Source: Tribonema minus (taxonomy: Eukaryota > Sar > Xanthophyceae > Tribonematales > Tribonemataceae). From it: DNA of 64,000 nucleotides. Under the pieces are notes generated by a model. It saw only the letters and a list, made by a program, of their open reading frames with translations, made no database searches and was not told the origin of the DNA. Made by a program: the position numbers and the translations under genes. Within the stretch, counting starts at the first letter, position 1. Each line of letters starts with the position of its first letter. The stretch covers positions 186,001 to 250,000 of the forward strand of contig JAFCMP010000553.1 of assembly GCA_017506865.1 (NCBI GenBank). Reading direction: 5' to 3'. Shown piece after piece: positions 24,480-35,100 of the stretch.

Positions 24480-25470
24480 CCGCTTGAATAGTGTGACGAC
24501 TTGCACCACATCATCAGGTGTCTGGTCAATGCTGCTGCTGTTGATATGCTGTCAGTAAGCTGCAATGCCATGGCCTGCCGTGACGTCCTTTGTAGCCTCT
24601 GATTCACCTGACAGGTGACCAAGCTGCTGCAAAGACATTCAGATGCTGTCGCATCGTTTGCTTGTTGCAGTGTCTGTATATACAGTGCCATGAAGTCTCA
24701 CAGTGAGACCCTGCGCTCGTCACACCTGTCTTTCATTAAGGTTGTCTTTGAGGATGACAGATCACTGGATATAGCACACACCTGCACACCAGAGCGATTC
24801 GTCCACGACATCTTCCTTTTGACTTCAACTTCAACCCACGAATTTGGGAACTTCAACTCCACGAGAGAGAGATTTAATGTGCACTTTTAGACAAAATCTT
24901 CTGCTCATCAGACTGTGCCTGCATGCATGGCGCACCTGCTCGAGGACAGCAGTGTGCTGAAAGCAGGCTTCTCCCTCAGCACAGATGCACAGTACCTCCG
25001 AGAAAGCAATGGCATAGGGCCGCAGGCTGGCAGTCCAGTCTCTCTTGCATCAAGTCACAATATGTATACCCGTGTGTGACTACGTGCAACCACTACTAGT
25101 AGCGCCAGTGACTGCATGGTTTACCACTGGCACTGGCCAACACCAGTAGCAAAACTTGAAGCAATTGATCGCAGGTGCTGCGGGCATCGCAGAAAGGAAC
25201 AGTCTCTGCAAGAAGAATATATCGCTGATGCCTCAGGCTGCCAACGCTTGAATAGTGCGACGCCTTGCACACATCATCAGGTGTCTAGTCAATATTGCAT
25301 ATGCTGCTGCTGTTGATATGCTGGCAGTGACTCGGAGCTGCAATGCCATAGTGACATTGAGGATGACACACATCAGCTTTCCGCGAGATCTTGACTTCAA
25401 GTTCAACACCAAAATTTATTGGGAACTTCAACTGCTGAAGTTAAAGAACTCCGTGAGAGAGAGGCCAAGA
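24480..25470. repeat. Diverged direct duplication downstream of the kinase gene
   Basis: Sequence at 24485-24570 (cttgaatagtgtgacgactt, then catcatcaggtgtctggtca) recurs at 25248-25330. Sequence at 24740-24875 (gaggatgacag ... gacttcaacttcaac ... gagagagag) recurs at 25358-25462. The order is kept, so this is a direct duplication roughly 0.6-0.77 kb apart. I see no coding content. Confidence 0.65.
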
Positions 25471-25529
25471 AGTCAGCCATCTCTCATGCAGCTGCCCTGC
25501 AAACACATCACTCGGCGCCAGCGATAGAG

Positions 25530-26495
25530 GCGTTGAGCAGAGGAAGGTGCGTCGAAACTTTCGAAGCTTAGTTCGACTCTAGTGAGTCCTAGTCAGCGTT
25601 GATTTGCTTTCTTGCTTGCTCTGGTTTCGCATCAAGGTGTGCCTCAAGCTGTGTCCATCAGAGAGCCTATGGCGTATTCGCTCGTGTAAGATGCTGGCTT
25701 TGCCCAAATGCAGCCGCTGCAGCAAATGTCCCTGCACATTGGCAAGCCAAAAGCGGTGCTTTGCTTGCGAGTGCCTGCATCCAGTGTCGTCGAAAACTTG
25801 CAGAATTCCTCGTTGAACAGCTACTTCGCAAAAGCAGAAGTCATTTCACGAAGGCGGGTGTCAGGCTGCATCACTCCAAATACACCAGCTCTTACTGTCG
25901 GCCGGCATGCTGCGTGATTGTGTCGTCTTATCATGCAAGATTTGACATGCTTTGCTCCGAACTTTGTGCGGACGTTACAACTGTCCATTGCAGCCTGCAT
26001 GCATCACTGCAACAACCTCGTTGGATGTGGTCATGGGTGCATTGCGCCACTGAGCCTTGGCACAGCGTGGCCAAGACTTGAATCCCATCAAAATATGTGT
26101 CCGCGCAGGCCCCACCTCTGCGCGCGGCTCAGAGCGGCGATGCGCAGCAACACCTGAGCGGTGCCACACGCTGCTGAGCACTGCGTCACCAACGGCATCG
26201 ACCTCAGCACTGCATGACGCAGCGTGACTGTCTCTCTCACACAAAATGCGCACACTGGCGCGCTACCGCTGCACGCTGCCCGTGCGCTGCAGGATCTCTC
26301 TGTGCTCCTGAACGGAGGCGCTTTATTGCTGGCCGCCGCGCTGCGCTGAGCACTGCGAATTCAAGGAGGGAGGGGGCTAGCAAAAGACTCGGCAGGGCGG
26401 CATACTGTCATCAAGAGGGCGCTAAATCAAAGCAGCAGATCTGAGCGCTGTGATTGAAGGACAGGGGAGGGCTGTGCTGTGCTGAGCACTGGGGT
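25530..26495. other. No gene recognised upstream of SNF8
   Basis: Short open frames only, none with family resemblance. The interval grades into the GCTGAGCACTG-rich tandem repeat that precedes SNF8. Confidence 0.35.
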
Positions 26496-26790
26496 GTGAG
26501 AGCTAGCGCTGAGCGACGTGGCAGTGCTGAGCACTGTCGTTGCTGCATTAGCGTCGAGCGACGCCACAGGGCTGAACGCTGTGGCAGAACGATACTGCGC
26601 GGCGGAACAGCGCTGAGAACTGGCGTTTGAGGGCTAGCGCGGAGCGACGTGTGGCAGTGCTGAGCACTGTCGTTGTCGCATTAGCGCTGAGCGACAAAGC
26701 ACTGCTAATTACTGTGGCAGAACGGTACTGCTCTGCGGAACAGCGCTGAGAACTGACGTTCGAGGGTGAACGCGGCGCCACGCAGCAGCG
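26496..26790. repeat. 133-bp tandem repeat upstream of the SNF8 start codon
   Basis: Two clear units with a partial third. The phrase gcagtgctgagcactgtcgt starts at 26521 and again at 26654, giving a 133-bp period. Each unit contains agctagcgc(t/g)gagcgacgt and gcggaacagcgctgagaact. It ends about 45 bp before the SNF8 ATG, so it occupies the position of the 5' UTR or core promoter. Confidence 0.75.
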
Positions 26791-26832
26791 CAGCAGCGCG
26801 GAGCACTGTTGTTTGAAGGAGGACGCTGAGCG

Positions 26833-29800
26833 ATGCGGCGGCGCGGCGTGGGCGTCGCGGCGGTGAAGCACAGGGCGCGCGAGAAGGACGCCTTTGAGGT
26901 GGTGGGCCAGGCGGCTGCGGCGGAGAACATGGCACATGTGCAGGTACGCCGTGTTACGTGCCTCAACCATGTCTTACGTTTTTCAACTTAAAGTGCACAT
27001 TCTACTGCGGACAACATGGCGCACGTGCAGGTACTCCGTGTTACGTGCCTCAACCATCTCTTGGCTTCTCACTTCATGTGCGAGCCTGCGTGGCTTGCTA
27101 GAAGGACGTCTCTGAAGTGGTGGGCCAGGCGGCAGCGGCGGAGAACATGACATAGTTGCATGCCATGTCGCAGACATGTCCCAATGGGTCCTTGTTTTAG
27201 CTCTAGATTGGTTGTGTATGCAAGTTGTCGGTGGCGCTGCAGCGGAGAACATGGCGCTCGTGCACGTACGTTGTGTTGCATACCCAAGCCATGTCTTGCA
27301 AGCAAGCCATATTTCATGGCTTGCGCGCCATTTTTCATAACACAACATAGTGCACACAGTGTTTGTGGAAAGCTATGGCTCACGGCTCCATACTTTCCCA
27401 GATCACTGATCATCAACATTGTGTGACAGCAGAGGGGTGCTGCATATAAGCGCTGCTGCATTTCAAGCTGAAGGCTGCTGCCTGCTGAGTGCTGCTTCAG
27501 TTTGTGCGATGACCTGCTGCATTTCAAGCGCTGCTGCATTTAAAGCCGAGCGTCGCTTATTTTCCAATGCTGCTGTTCAAGCTGAGCGTTGCTGCTTTTT
27601 GAGCACTGCTGCACTGTGAACCTTGTCACTACATTGTCAACGCTCAACGTGTGGCATTCTGAACTGCGCGTTGCTGCATCCTAAGCGCTGCCACATTTGA
27701 GCGCTGCTGCAGGCCACGCTGGAGACGTTCAAGGGGCACTTGGAGGATTTTGCGCGCAAGTACAAGAAGTCCATCAACCAGGACCCAGCCTTCCGTCAGC
27801 AGTTCCAGACCATGTGTGCGAGCATTGGGTGAGTGCGCTGCACCCTGATTGCAGGAAACAGGGCCACTACAAGCTCACAAAGCTCAAGCCGCTCTGCATG
27901 AGCATCGGCAACGCTTATTGATGAATCGTAAGTAAAGTATTAACTCTTATGTGTCAATGCTGCGGGTGTGCTGAAAGCGCTAAGCGGTGTCAATTCTGGT
28001 TGCTTCGCTTGGTTGGGGTGAGGCCAGGGGGATGGGCAAAGGCCGGCACGGTGCTCTGCGCGAGCAGTGCAGACCACATAATTGTGCTTCACATCGTGCA
28101 AGTGCAATGCCTCTTGAGGTAGTTGCCGTCTGTGCTTCCGCCATTACTCCTGAAAAATCTGCTGTAAGTGCTCTGTGAGCCAAGTGTGCGCTGGCTTCTA
28201 ATTAGGGCTGCAGGGCGAGAAAAAGGCTTCGTCACATTTGAAGAGTTGCTCAAAACGCAGCGTTACTGCATGTTTGCGCATCTATGCAGAGACAGACAGC
28301 TGGCAGCTGACAAGGGCTTTTTCGGCAAATGTATTGCTTTTCACTGCATCAACAGCTGCTCACTGCCACTGGACATTGCTTATGCTATGCTCAAGCTGTG
28401 TCTGAATGTATGCGCGTCTGCGCAGAGTGGACCCGCTGGCGTCTAATAAGGGCTTCTGAGCGGAAGTCCTGCTTTTCACTGCATAACAGCTACTCAAAGC
28501 CACTGGACATTGCTTGGACTATTATAACATTGTGACTGTGTGTATGCGCACCTGCGCAGAGTGGACCCGCTGGCATCCAACAAGGGCTTCTGGGCGGAAG
28601 TCCTGGGGGTGGGCGACTTCTACTACGAGCTCGCGGTGCAGATCACGGAGGTGTGCATTGCGACGCGCGAGACCAACGGCGGCCTTATGGCGCTGCAGGA
28701 GCTGCTGCAGCGCCTGCGCGCGCGCCGCAGCAAGAAGAGCCCCGCCATTTCCCTGGACGACATCAAGCGCGCGATAGGTGGGTAAAAGCAAGTGCTTCAA
28801 ATTACACCAACCCTGACTGTAAACTAGCTCTCGTTCTGGCCCCAGATCCAACTTCAAGGAGCCTGCGCGCGCGCCGCAACAAGAAGAGCCCCGCCATTTC
28901 CCTGGAGGACATCAAGCGCGCGATAGGTGGGTCAAAGCAAATGCTGCAAATACACCTACTCTAATTGCAGCCCTGAACCTGGTCTTAGCCGTGACCTTCA
29001 GCAGCGCCTGTGCGCGCTGCGCAGCGAGAAGGGCCTCGCCATTTCTTTGGACGACATCAAGCGCGCGATAGGTGGGCGTATGCACAAAATGTCCTTCATG
29101 TTGCACTTACTTGGCCCCGAGCTCAAGTCCTAGTCTTAGTCGTGACCCTAAGCAGCGCCTGCGCGCGCGGCGCAGTAGGAAGAGCACGCGATCTCTCTGG
29201 ACGACATCAAGCGCGCGATAGGTGGGCGAAAGCAAATGCTTCAAATCACACCTTACATTGAAGTCTCCTGCGTTTTTTGCCTGCACATCAGAGGTTGCTA
29301 ATTTTACCGCGCCATTGTGTTGCAGCTGCTGCCTCGCACCAACTGCGCAGCCCCAGATTCGAACGGGCCTCACTGTTTGCATGCACTACTTGGACTACAC
29401 TTTTTCTTTTTTTGCAGGAATGGGTGCTGCGGGCGCTTCTGCATGAATTTCACAGCATATGCCACTGCGTACATGTTCGCTGTCAAAGCATGCAAGCTCA
29501 ATGCGCACCGTATGCTTTTGCGTTCGGCTACTTCAGTCAGCAATGGTCACCTTCACCACCAAACTGCAGTACCTGGAAATTGGTGGTCTGCCTACATGCA
29601 TCAAATATCTACTTCACAGCCCAGCTGCGGTATCTGAACATTGCTGCTCTGCCTCCCTGCAAACTGTCTGCCCCTGCAGCCAAGCTCAAAGTGCTGGGCA
29701 GAGGGTTTGCGCTAGTAGAGGTGGGCAAGACGCAGATGGTGCTCAGCGTGCCAAGGGAGCTGAGCAATGATGCGTCTGCGGTCTTACAGGTGGGGCATGC

Positions 29801-30923
29801 ATATTCACCCCTATGTCCGAGGGAAGTGTGATGTTGAAGTAATCTGAATCTACCACAGCCTACAGTAGTTGATGGACGCACTTCTTCTGTGATGGGCGGA
29901 GGATGGCACTTATACTTCGCAGGCTTACAGTACTTGATTGACGCATTACTCTGCTTATAGTGCCAGCGTATGGGACACACACATGCGGTATGTGCAATGA
30001 TGCTTCAATTTCACCTGGTACATGAGGTCGAGTGAGCTACTAGGATGTTCATTTTGCTGCAGCGATTGATTGATGCTCTGTGACCAAATGATAATCGGCT
30101 AATCAGGCAAGCATCTGAAGGTATGCACAGTCGCCTGTACTCCATGACAGTGCTTCAGAGCTTATGTCAGCGCCAACATCCCGCACTAGGACTGTACAAA
30201 TCAAGAAGGCATTAAGTGTACAAGCATCCATGTGTCAGCGCAGGCATGTGCCAGGGACAGTCACCCATGGCATTGACGCATTTGGGCCCTTCATTTCACA
30301 TACTTCATGTGCGCTCCTTGGGGGGCACACCGCTGAGTGCTGCACTGCCCCCTCATGCGGGCCCAAAAGCATTTTGTGATAAGCATCGGTGGAACGGATG
30401 CAGCAACGCTCATCACGTGAGTCGGTCCAACAAATCTGGCCGTTGGCCACTTTGTCAACTGCTTCTAATGTGCGCTGCGCAACAGTCAGAGGCGTGCCCT
30501 GCAACCATTTCGTCCACCTCAATGGAGATGCCTGCAGCACAGCTGCAGAGCGCAGCAGATGCGCCAACATGCTGGTCAGGGCTGTGTTACACGAGGCAAC
30601 CCTAACCCTAACCCTAACCCTAACCTGCTGATCTGTGCTCTGCGCCGTTAACGCCCCTCATCCAAATTCTTTGAGTGCCCTTCTGTTTCGTGTTTGAGCG
30701 AGAGCAGGCCGCAGAAGGCTCCGGGCACGCTAGCGTACGCGCACTCTGCGTTGGCCTCAGTTGGACGCAGGACCGCGCTCGCCGCGCCCTCACGGCACTC
30801 GCGCAAGACGGCATGGCCTGGGTTGACGAGCAGGCTCCGGGGGGCGAGCCCCTCTTCTTCTTCCCCTCGCTCTGGAAGGGGGAGCACTTGCTGGGGGGAG
30901 GGGCTGAGGGGGGGGAGCAGTAG
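26833..30923 (+). CDS. SNF8: ESCRT-II subunit SNF8/VPS22
   Basis: Five exons join in frame: 26833-26943, 27713-27828, 28560-28777, 29680-29789 and 30708-30923, giving 256 residues; animal SNF8 is about 258. The protein starts [15 protein letters not shown] (family MHRRGVGAGAI) and continues [18 protein letters not shown], then [84 protein letters not shown] and [11 protein letters not shown]. These are the two winged-helix domains of the EAP30 family. SNF8 forms ESCRT-II with VPS25 and VPS36 on endosomes and works in sorting ubiquitinated membrane proteins into multivesicular bodies. All four introns use GT/AG. Introns 1 to 3 are crowded with decayed copies of the adjoining exon borders, and intron 4 holds a telomere-type tract 82 bp before exon 5. 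The C-terminus is Gly-rich and may vary. Confidence 0.93.
27002..27270 (+). repeat. Three decayed copies of the SNF8 exon 1 3' end
   Basis: The end of exon 1 (gcggagaacatggcacatgt, then gcag|gtacgcc) recurs at about 27008-27040 (acaacatggcgcacgtgcag, then gtactccgtgttacgtgcc), at 27101-27156 (gaaggacgtctctgaagtgg, then ggagaacatgaca, donor lost) and at 27229-27275 (gcagcggagaacatggcgct, then cgtgcacgtacg). They lie downstream of the true exon, within intron 1. Confidence 0.8.
27440..27712 (+). repeat. Degenerate array of acceptor-like AGCGCTGCTGCA units before SNF8 exon 2
   Basis: The sequence immediately before exon 2 (gagcgctgctgcag) is preceded by many variants of the same word (aagcgctgctgcatttcaag, gagcgttgctgctttttgag, gcgttgctgcatcctaagcg) at roughly 30-bp intervals. 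It reads as repeated duplication of the 3' splice-site region. Confidence 0.6.
28175..28480 (+). repeat. Decayed copies of the SNF8 exon 3 5' start
   Basis: The true acceptor and exon start (gcgcag|agtggacccgctgg) is preceded by a near-identical copy at 28425-28478 (tgcgcagagtggacccgctg, then gcgtctaataagggcttctg), with an in-frame TGA where the exon has TGG. A more diverged copy lies at about 28262-28330, and possibly another at about 28178-28215. The period is roughly 130-150 bp. Confidence 0.8.
28840..29225 (+). repeat. Three tandem copies of the SNF8 exon 3 3' end with donor
   Basis: The last 70-80 bp of exon 3 (encoding [20 protein letters not shown], then I and donor gtgggt) recur ending at 28927, 29072 and 29222. 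Copies 2 and 3 keep the reading frame ([34 protein letters not shown]). Copy 4 has lost one base and is frameshifted. Each copy is followed by a GTGGG-type donor. Units are about 145-150 bp. Confidence 0.85.
29555..29680 (+). repeat. Duplicated segment before SNF8 exon 4
   Basis: The stretch at about 29560-29605 (ccaaactgcagtacctggaa, ttggtggtctgcctacatgc) recurs diverged at about 29618-29665 (cccagctgcggtatctgaac, ttgctgctctgcctccctgc) just upstream of the true acceptor at 29678-29679. Confidence 0.55.
30598..30625. repeat. Interstitial telomere tract (CCCTAA)4
   Basis: A perfect 28-bp run of CCCTAA units in SNF8 intron 4, 82 bp before exon 5. On the opposite strand this is TTAGGG, the canonical telomere unit of many eukaryotes. 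Confidence 0.9.
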
Positions 30924-32043
30924 CCCCGGTTTGCCCCCTTGTCCTCCCTTATTTGGGCAAAAACGGTCGTGAGAGGCATTTGCAGCAAGGTCCCTGTTGG
31001 CCCCAGGCGACTGTGCTTGCTTGCAATGAGGGAGCCTCTGACGGCCTTGTCCCTCAAGGGGAGTGGCTGGGGGAGATGTGGGAAGGGGGGGGGGAGGGGG
31101 GGACGAGAGATTGCCCTCAGCTGTCACGTGCCGACGTGTGCTCACCAGGGCCTGAAGGATGCTTTCAATGGAGTGGCACAGCTTTTTCGTTGCGGTCAAT
31201 GAAGCAGGGGAGGCACGCTCTCCCTCCCCGGATGAGATGGGATCCATCTTCAAGACTGACGCGTGCGTAATCATCCCTCGGGTTTGCGGCAAGCTAAACT
31301 TGCAGTCGCTGCTTAGCGACACCACGCAGCGGCAAAGCCCCCTCCCCTTCGCGCTCGCAGCACCTTGCTAAGGAACGTTGGAGCACCATCAATAGCAGCA
31401 CGAGGGCTGGAAGCAGGACCTGTCTCCTCACCCCCCCTCCTTATACATTAACAAAGGAATCTACATGCTGGAAAGGGACCTTGTGGTCTCATGGCAAGCT
31501 GCCAGTGTACAGAGCTCGATGCGCACAGCTAAAATGTACAAATGGCATCCCCTGTGCCAGGGATGTTGGATGTTTGTCAATTGCGGTCCCAGTTTGTGCC
31601 ATGCCCAATGCTGTTGCGCATGCAGTGCCATTTGCGTCTGAGACTCCCAAGTGTTTCTGTTATTCAATGATACTTCAAGTACATTGAAATAATAAAAAGC
31701 ACATGAGTTTGTATGTACAACAGCGTCCCAAGCTCCTCAACGCCGAAAGGCGTGGCAGCGAATGCGGCTGGTTTGGTGAGTGAGCTGGGCTGCAGGGCTT
31801 GCAGGAGCTAGCACCAGCGGCCCTCAGGTGATGCCAGCGTGCGTAGCCCCTTCGAGAGAACTTCAAACGTGTGGTGGTGTCTCGGAAGCCCTAACTGGCG
31901 TGCGGAGGAGGGACAGGCAGCGGCTTGGCGTGCTTGGAGAGCAAGCGGAGTCGGCTGCACGCCACGGCACCAACCACAAGTTACTCTCAGCGGTAAATGG
32001 CAATATCTTGTCAGGCTTGCAGCCTGCGGTGAGCCGTGACCTC
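30924..32043. other. No gene recognised; G-rich tracts
   Basis: Downstream of SNF8. It contains long G runs (30880-30920 within and after the stop codon, and 31080-31105) able to form G-quadruplexes. Open frames here have no recognisable motif. Confidence 0.35.
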
Positions 32044-32690
32044 GCTCATCAAGGAGGCGATGCTTTACTTAGTTATGTAGCCTTTCTCTCTAGCGTCAGC
32101 GCCTGGCGCCCAGTGACTCCCTCTGCTTATCTCTATGATATCGGGGTTCACGTAGATAGCCACAATCTCCAGTTCAGGGCCCATCATGGTGACCTTGGCC
32201 TGCATGAAAACTTTGAGATGGAGTCTGCGTGGAGCTGGGTGGCCCTTAGAAGGGTCTGTCTGCGGGGGGAGAGTCTTGCAGCTTTGTTTGGTATCCCTGC
32301 TAGTGTGTGGGGGACAGTCGCTTGCGGATGCTTTGTTGGGGGTGATATGGGAGGCCCGGTGAACCACCGTCCCGCTCATCAAGGAGGCGATGCTTTGCTT
32401 AGTTATATAGCCTTTCTTTCTAGCGTCAGCGCCTGGCGCCCAGTGACTCCCTCTGCTTATCTTTATGATATCGGGGTTCACGTAGATAGCCACAATCTCC
32501 AGTTCAGGGCCCATTATGGTGACCTTGGCCTGCATGAAAACTTTGAGATGGAGTCTGCGTGGAGCTGAGTGGCCCTAAGACGGGTCTGTCTGTGGGGGGA
32601 GAGTCTTGTAGCTTTGTTTGGTATCCCTGCTAGTATGTGGGGGACAGTCGCTTGCGGGTGCTTTGTTGGGGGTGATGTGGGGGGCGGGGT
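32044..32690. repeat. 330-bp tandem duplication
   Basis: Two head-to-tail copies start at 32044 and 32374 (gctcatcaaggaggcgatgc) and are nearly identical; differences are mostly C/T or G/A changes. An open frame crosses the junction on both strands. On the minus strand it reads MGPELEIVAIYVNPDI and HWAPGADA in each copy; on the plus strand AWRPVTPSAYLYDIGVHVDS. I recognise neither, and cannot say which strand, if any, codes. Confidence 0.85.
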
Positions 32691-33055
32691 GTGGCGTGCA
32701 AGCTTTGCATGCTACATCCAAGAGTGAGAACATGGCGACACACCTACAACATGGCATTTCCACAGCCACAAGTGGAATATAATAAAAGTACAGTAGCATG
32801 TGCTGCGACGGGAAAGTTCTGGGCCTGTCGTACCATACCTAGCAGTGGTCTAGGGACAGCTGCGCATCAAAGCCCGCCTGTCACTGAGCTTCAGCGTTCG
32901 AAAATGCTTCCAAAAGGATGCTTGTCCCGACACATTGCATACATTGAAGCCCTATCACGAGGGGGTTGATCAATGATTTCGAGAACCAACCTATTTCAAA
33001 AAGCGAATGTAATCGCTTGCAAGTTGTGAGTGTTGAGCGGGATCCCGGATCGATC

Positions 33056-34303
33056 ATGGCAGCCAACCCGATCTTGAGCGTCGCCCCCGATGTCCTGGGT
33101 TTCTTGCCTCCGACCTTGATTACCAGGAGCACCTGCCACGCCTTCCACGATATCTTGGAGCACGGTCCTGCACCACGAAAGCACCAGACCGTGGCAGCGG
33201 ATGCTGTCGGCAGCACCAGCCTAATTCTGTGGGCAGTGCAGAACGGCATGGATGCCGAAATGGCGCAGAGCTCATGCATTCACAGGGGCGATATGGGAGC
33301 ATTGCTGCTGCTCCGCCGCACCCACGCGACAGAACAAACATGGCACGCGGAAATTGCTGCCGAGAGGGGACATCTGCAGCTGGTGCAGTGGCTGCGAAAG
33401 CGCTGTCCCGTTGATGATGAAGACACAGAACTGTGCAGCGCCGCTGCAAGAGGCGGTCAGCTTGAGGTGCTGCAGTGGCTGCGGCGGGAGGGCTGCGCCT
33501 GGGATGCCTGCACGTGCTCATCCGCGGCTGGCGGCGGTCACCTTGCGGTACTGCAGTGGGCGCGTGCACACGGGTGCCCCTGGGATAGAGACACGTGCAA
33601 GAACGCCGCAGCTGACGGGCACCTTGCGGTTCTCCGGTGGGCGCACGCCAACGGGTGCCCCTGGGACCAGACAACATGCTCACAGGCGGCACGCAGCGGG
33701 CACCTTGCGCTACTGCAGTGGGCGCGCGCCAACGCGTGTCCCTGGATTGCGGACACGTGCTCATCCGCGGCTGCCGGCGGGCATCTCCACGTACTGCAGT
33801 GGGCACGCGCCAGCGGGTGCCCCTGGGACGAGGAAGTATGCGACTCCGCTGCGGCGGGCGGCCACCTTGCGGTGCTGCAGTGGGCGCGCGCCAACGGGTG
33901 TCCATGGAACGAAGAGACATGCAGCTATGCAGCGGGGGGTGGACACCTAGAAGTGCTGCAATGGGCACACGAAAACGGGTGCCCCTGGGACGTGCGTACG
34001 TGCAGCTACGCTGCAAGCAGCGGGTACCTTGGGGTGCTGCAGTGGGCGCGAGCCAATGGCTGCCCTTGGGACAGCAATACATGCGACCTCGCTGCCGGAA
34101 GGGGTCACCTGGAGGTGCTGCAGTGGGTGCGCGCCAACGGGTGTCCCTGGAGTGAGCGCACTATCTTATACGCCGAGCGATTAGGCCATCAGGAGACCGC
34201 AGATTGGGCACGGGCCAATGGGTGCCCCGAGCCTGATAAATGTGGGACATCTGATGATGACTCGTATGACCCTCATGACGATACTCAGGGCTTCAGCGAC
34301 TAG
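33056..34303 (+). CDS. Ankyrin-repeat protein A (GCPWD type), intact
   Basis: A single exon of 415 codons from ATG 33056. The N-terminus (MAANPILSVAPDVLGFLPPT, then a short helix with STCHAFHDIL) resembles an F-box-like helix pair, which is inference. Eleven ankyrin repeats of 27 residues (81 bp) follow, with consensus C-AA-GGHLAVLQWARANGCPWD. The last unit is atypical (GHQETADWARANGCPEPD). A short acidic tail follows (DDDSYDPHDDTQGFSD). It is the best preserved of three paralogs in this window. Ankyrin repeats mediate protein binding; the partner is unknown. Long antisense frames across the repeats are a by-product of the 81-bp periodicity. Confidence 0.85.
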   Translation: MAANPILSVAPDVLGFLPPTLITRSTCHAFHDILEHGPAPRKHQTVAADAVGSTSLILWAVQNGMDAEMAQSSCIHRGDMGALLLLRRTHATEQTWHAEIAAERGHLQLVQWLRKRCPVDDEDTELCSAAARGGQLEVLQWLRREGCAWDACTCSSAAGGGHLAVLQWARAHGCPWDRDTCKNAAADGHLAVLRWAHANGCPWDQTTCSQAARSGHLALLQWARANACPWIADTCSSAAAGGHLHVLQWARASGCPWDEEVCDSAAAGGHLAVLQWARANGCPWNEETCSYAAGGGHLEVLQWAHENGCPWDVRTCSYAASSGYLGVLQWARANGCPWDSNTCDLAAGRGHLEVLQWVRANGCPWSERTILYAERLGHQETADWARANGCPEPDKCGTSDDDSYDPHDDTQGFSD

Positions 34304-35100
34304 GACATGAGCACGGAAGGACTTGAACGTTTCGACCGTAATAGCGGCGGCCCTGGTGAGTAGCCTTAAGTGAGGGTACATGCTGTTTTGATATGGCGTG
34401 TCGCTCATACTCTAGTACATACTCCCGTGTGTGCGGTCAGGTGCTTCATCGTGTAGAACGTACACTGGTAGGCTCGCGTGCTGGCAGTAAATGAACGTGT
34501 GTTAGCGCTTGCAGTTTGTCCGGAATGAAGCCGTGTTAGAGTCATGCTGCTGCTGTATGTGCAGTGCTGCTGATGCTGCTTTCAATGCTGTTGATGCGTA
34601 TGACAGTAGCAGTGGTGAAGTGGTGTGCATGTTTATAGGCGTGTGTCAGGTGCAATGCTGCTCACAATGTTGCATTGCATTAGAGCCACAATAATTGAAC
34701 TTGGCTGATGACATGACCTGTTTTGTCAGCTGTACTGTTTGCGCGGTGTCAAGATCGCACCACAAAGCAGCAAGGCGATGTCACATTGCATCTGCGTTGA
34801 TGAGGGCATGATGTATGCTGACTTGAACTTGAAGCCGAAGGTACTATTAGTAATTACCTAAGTCACACCCAGATGCTGGCCCCTGGCCCTCTCGTATGAT
34901 GGCGCAAGTACTCCGAATACTCTCATCTCTGCCAGCAAAGGGCACTGCCACTGCCCCAGCCGCAGAGTAGCATTTTATGTGCTGTATGCAATAAACTCCA
35001 CCATCGGTACTCAGTTATCACTGGTTGTCTCCGCAGCTCAGACACAGGCGGGACAACTGCTCAGCGCATGAGAACTTGAAGTAGCTACTGCACGAGTGCT
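34304..35100. other. Conserved spacer between ankyrin gene A and locus X1
   Basis: No gene, but the sequence is part of the segmental duplication. Phrases such as gatagcggcggccctggtga, ggcagtaaatgaacgtgtgt and cctgttttgtcagctgtact recur after ankyrin genes B and C. Confidence 0.6.

Noticed and set aside
30648-31325. Minus-strand 225-codon frame overlapping the SNF8 terminal exon
   Set aside because: It overlaps a confirmed SNF8 exon and G-rich tracts and has no recognisable motif.
33120-34082. Long minus-strand open frame (320 codons) opposite ankyrin gene A
   Set aside because: It mirrors the 81-bp ankyrin periodicity, a multiple of three that keeps antisense frames open. Its Arg/Thr/Pro-rich product has no independent motif.
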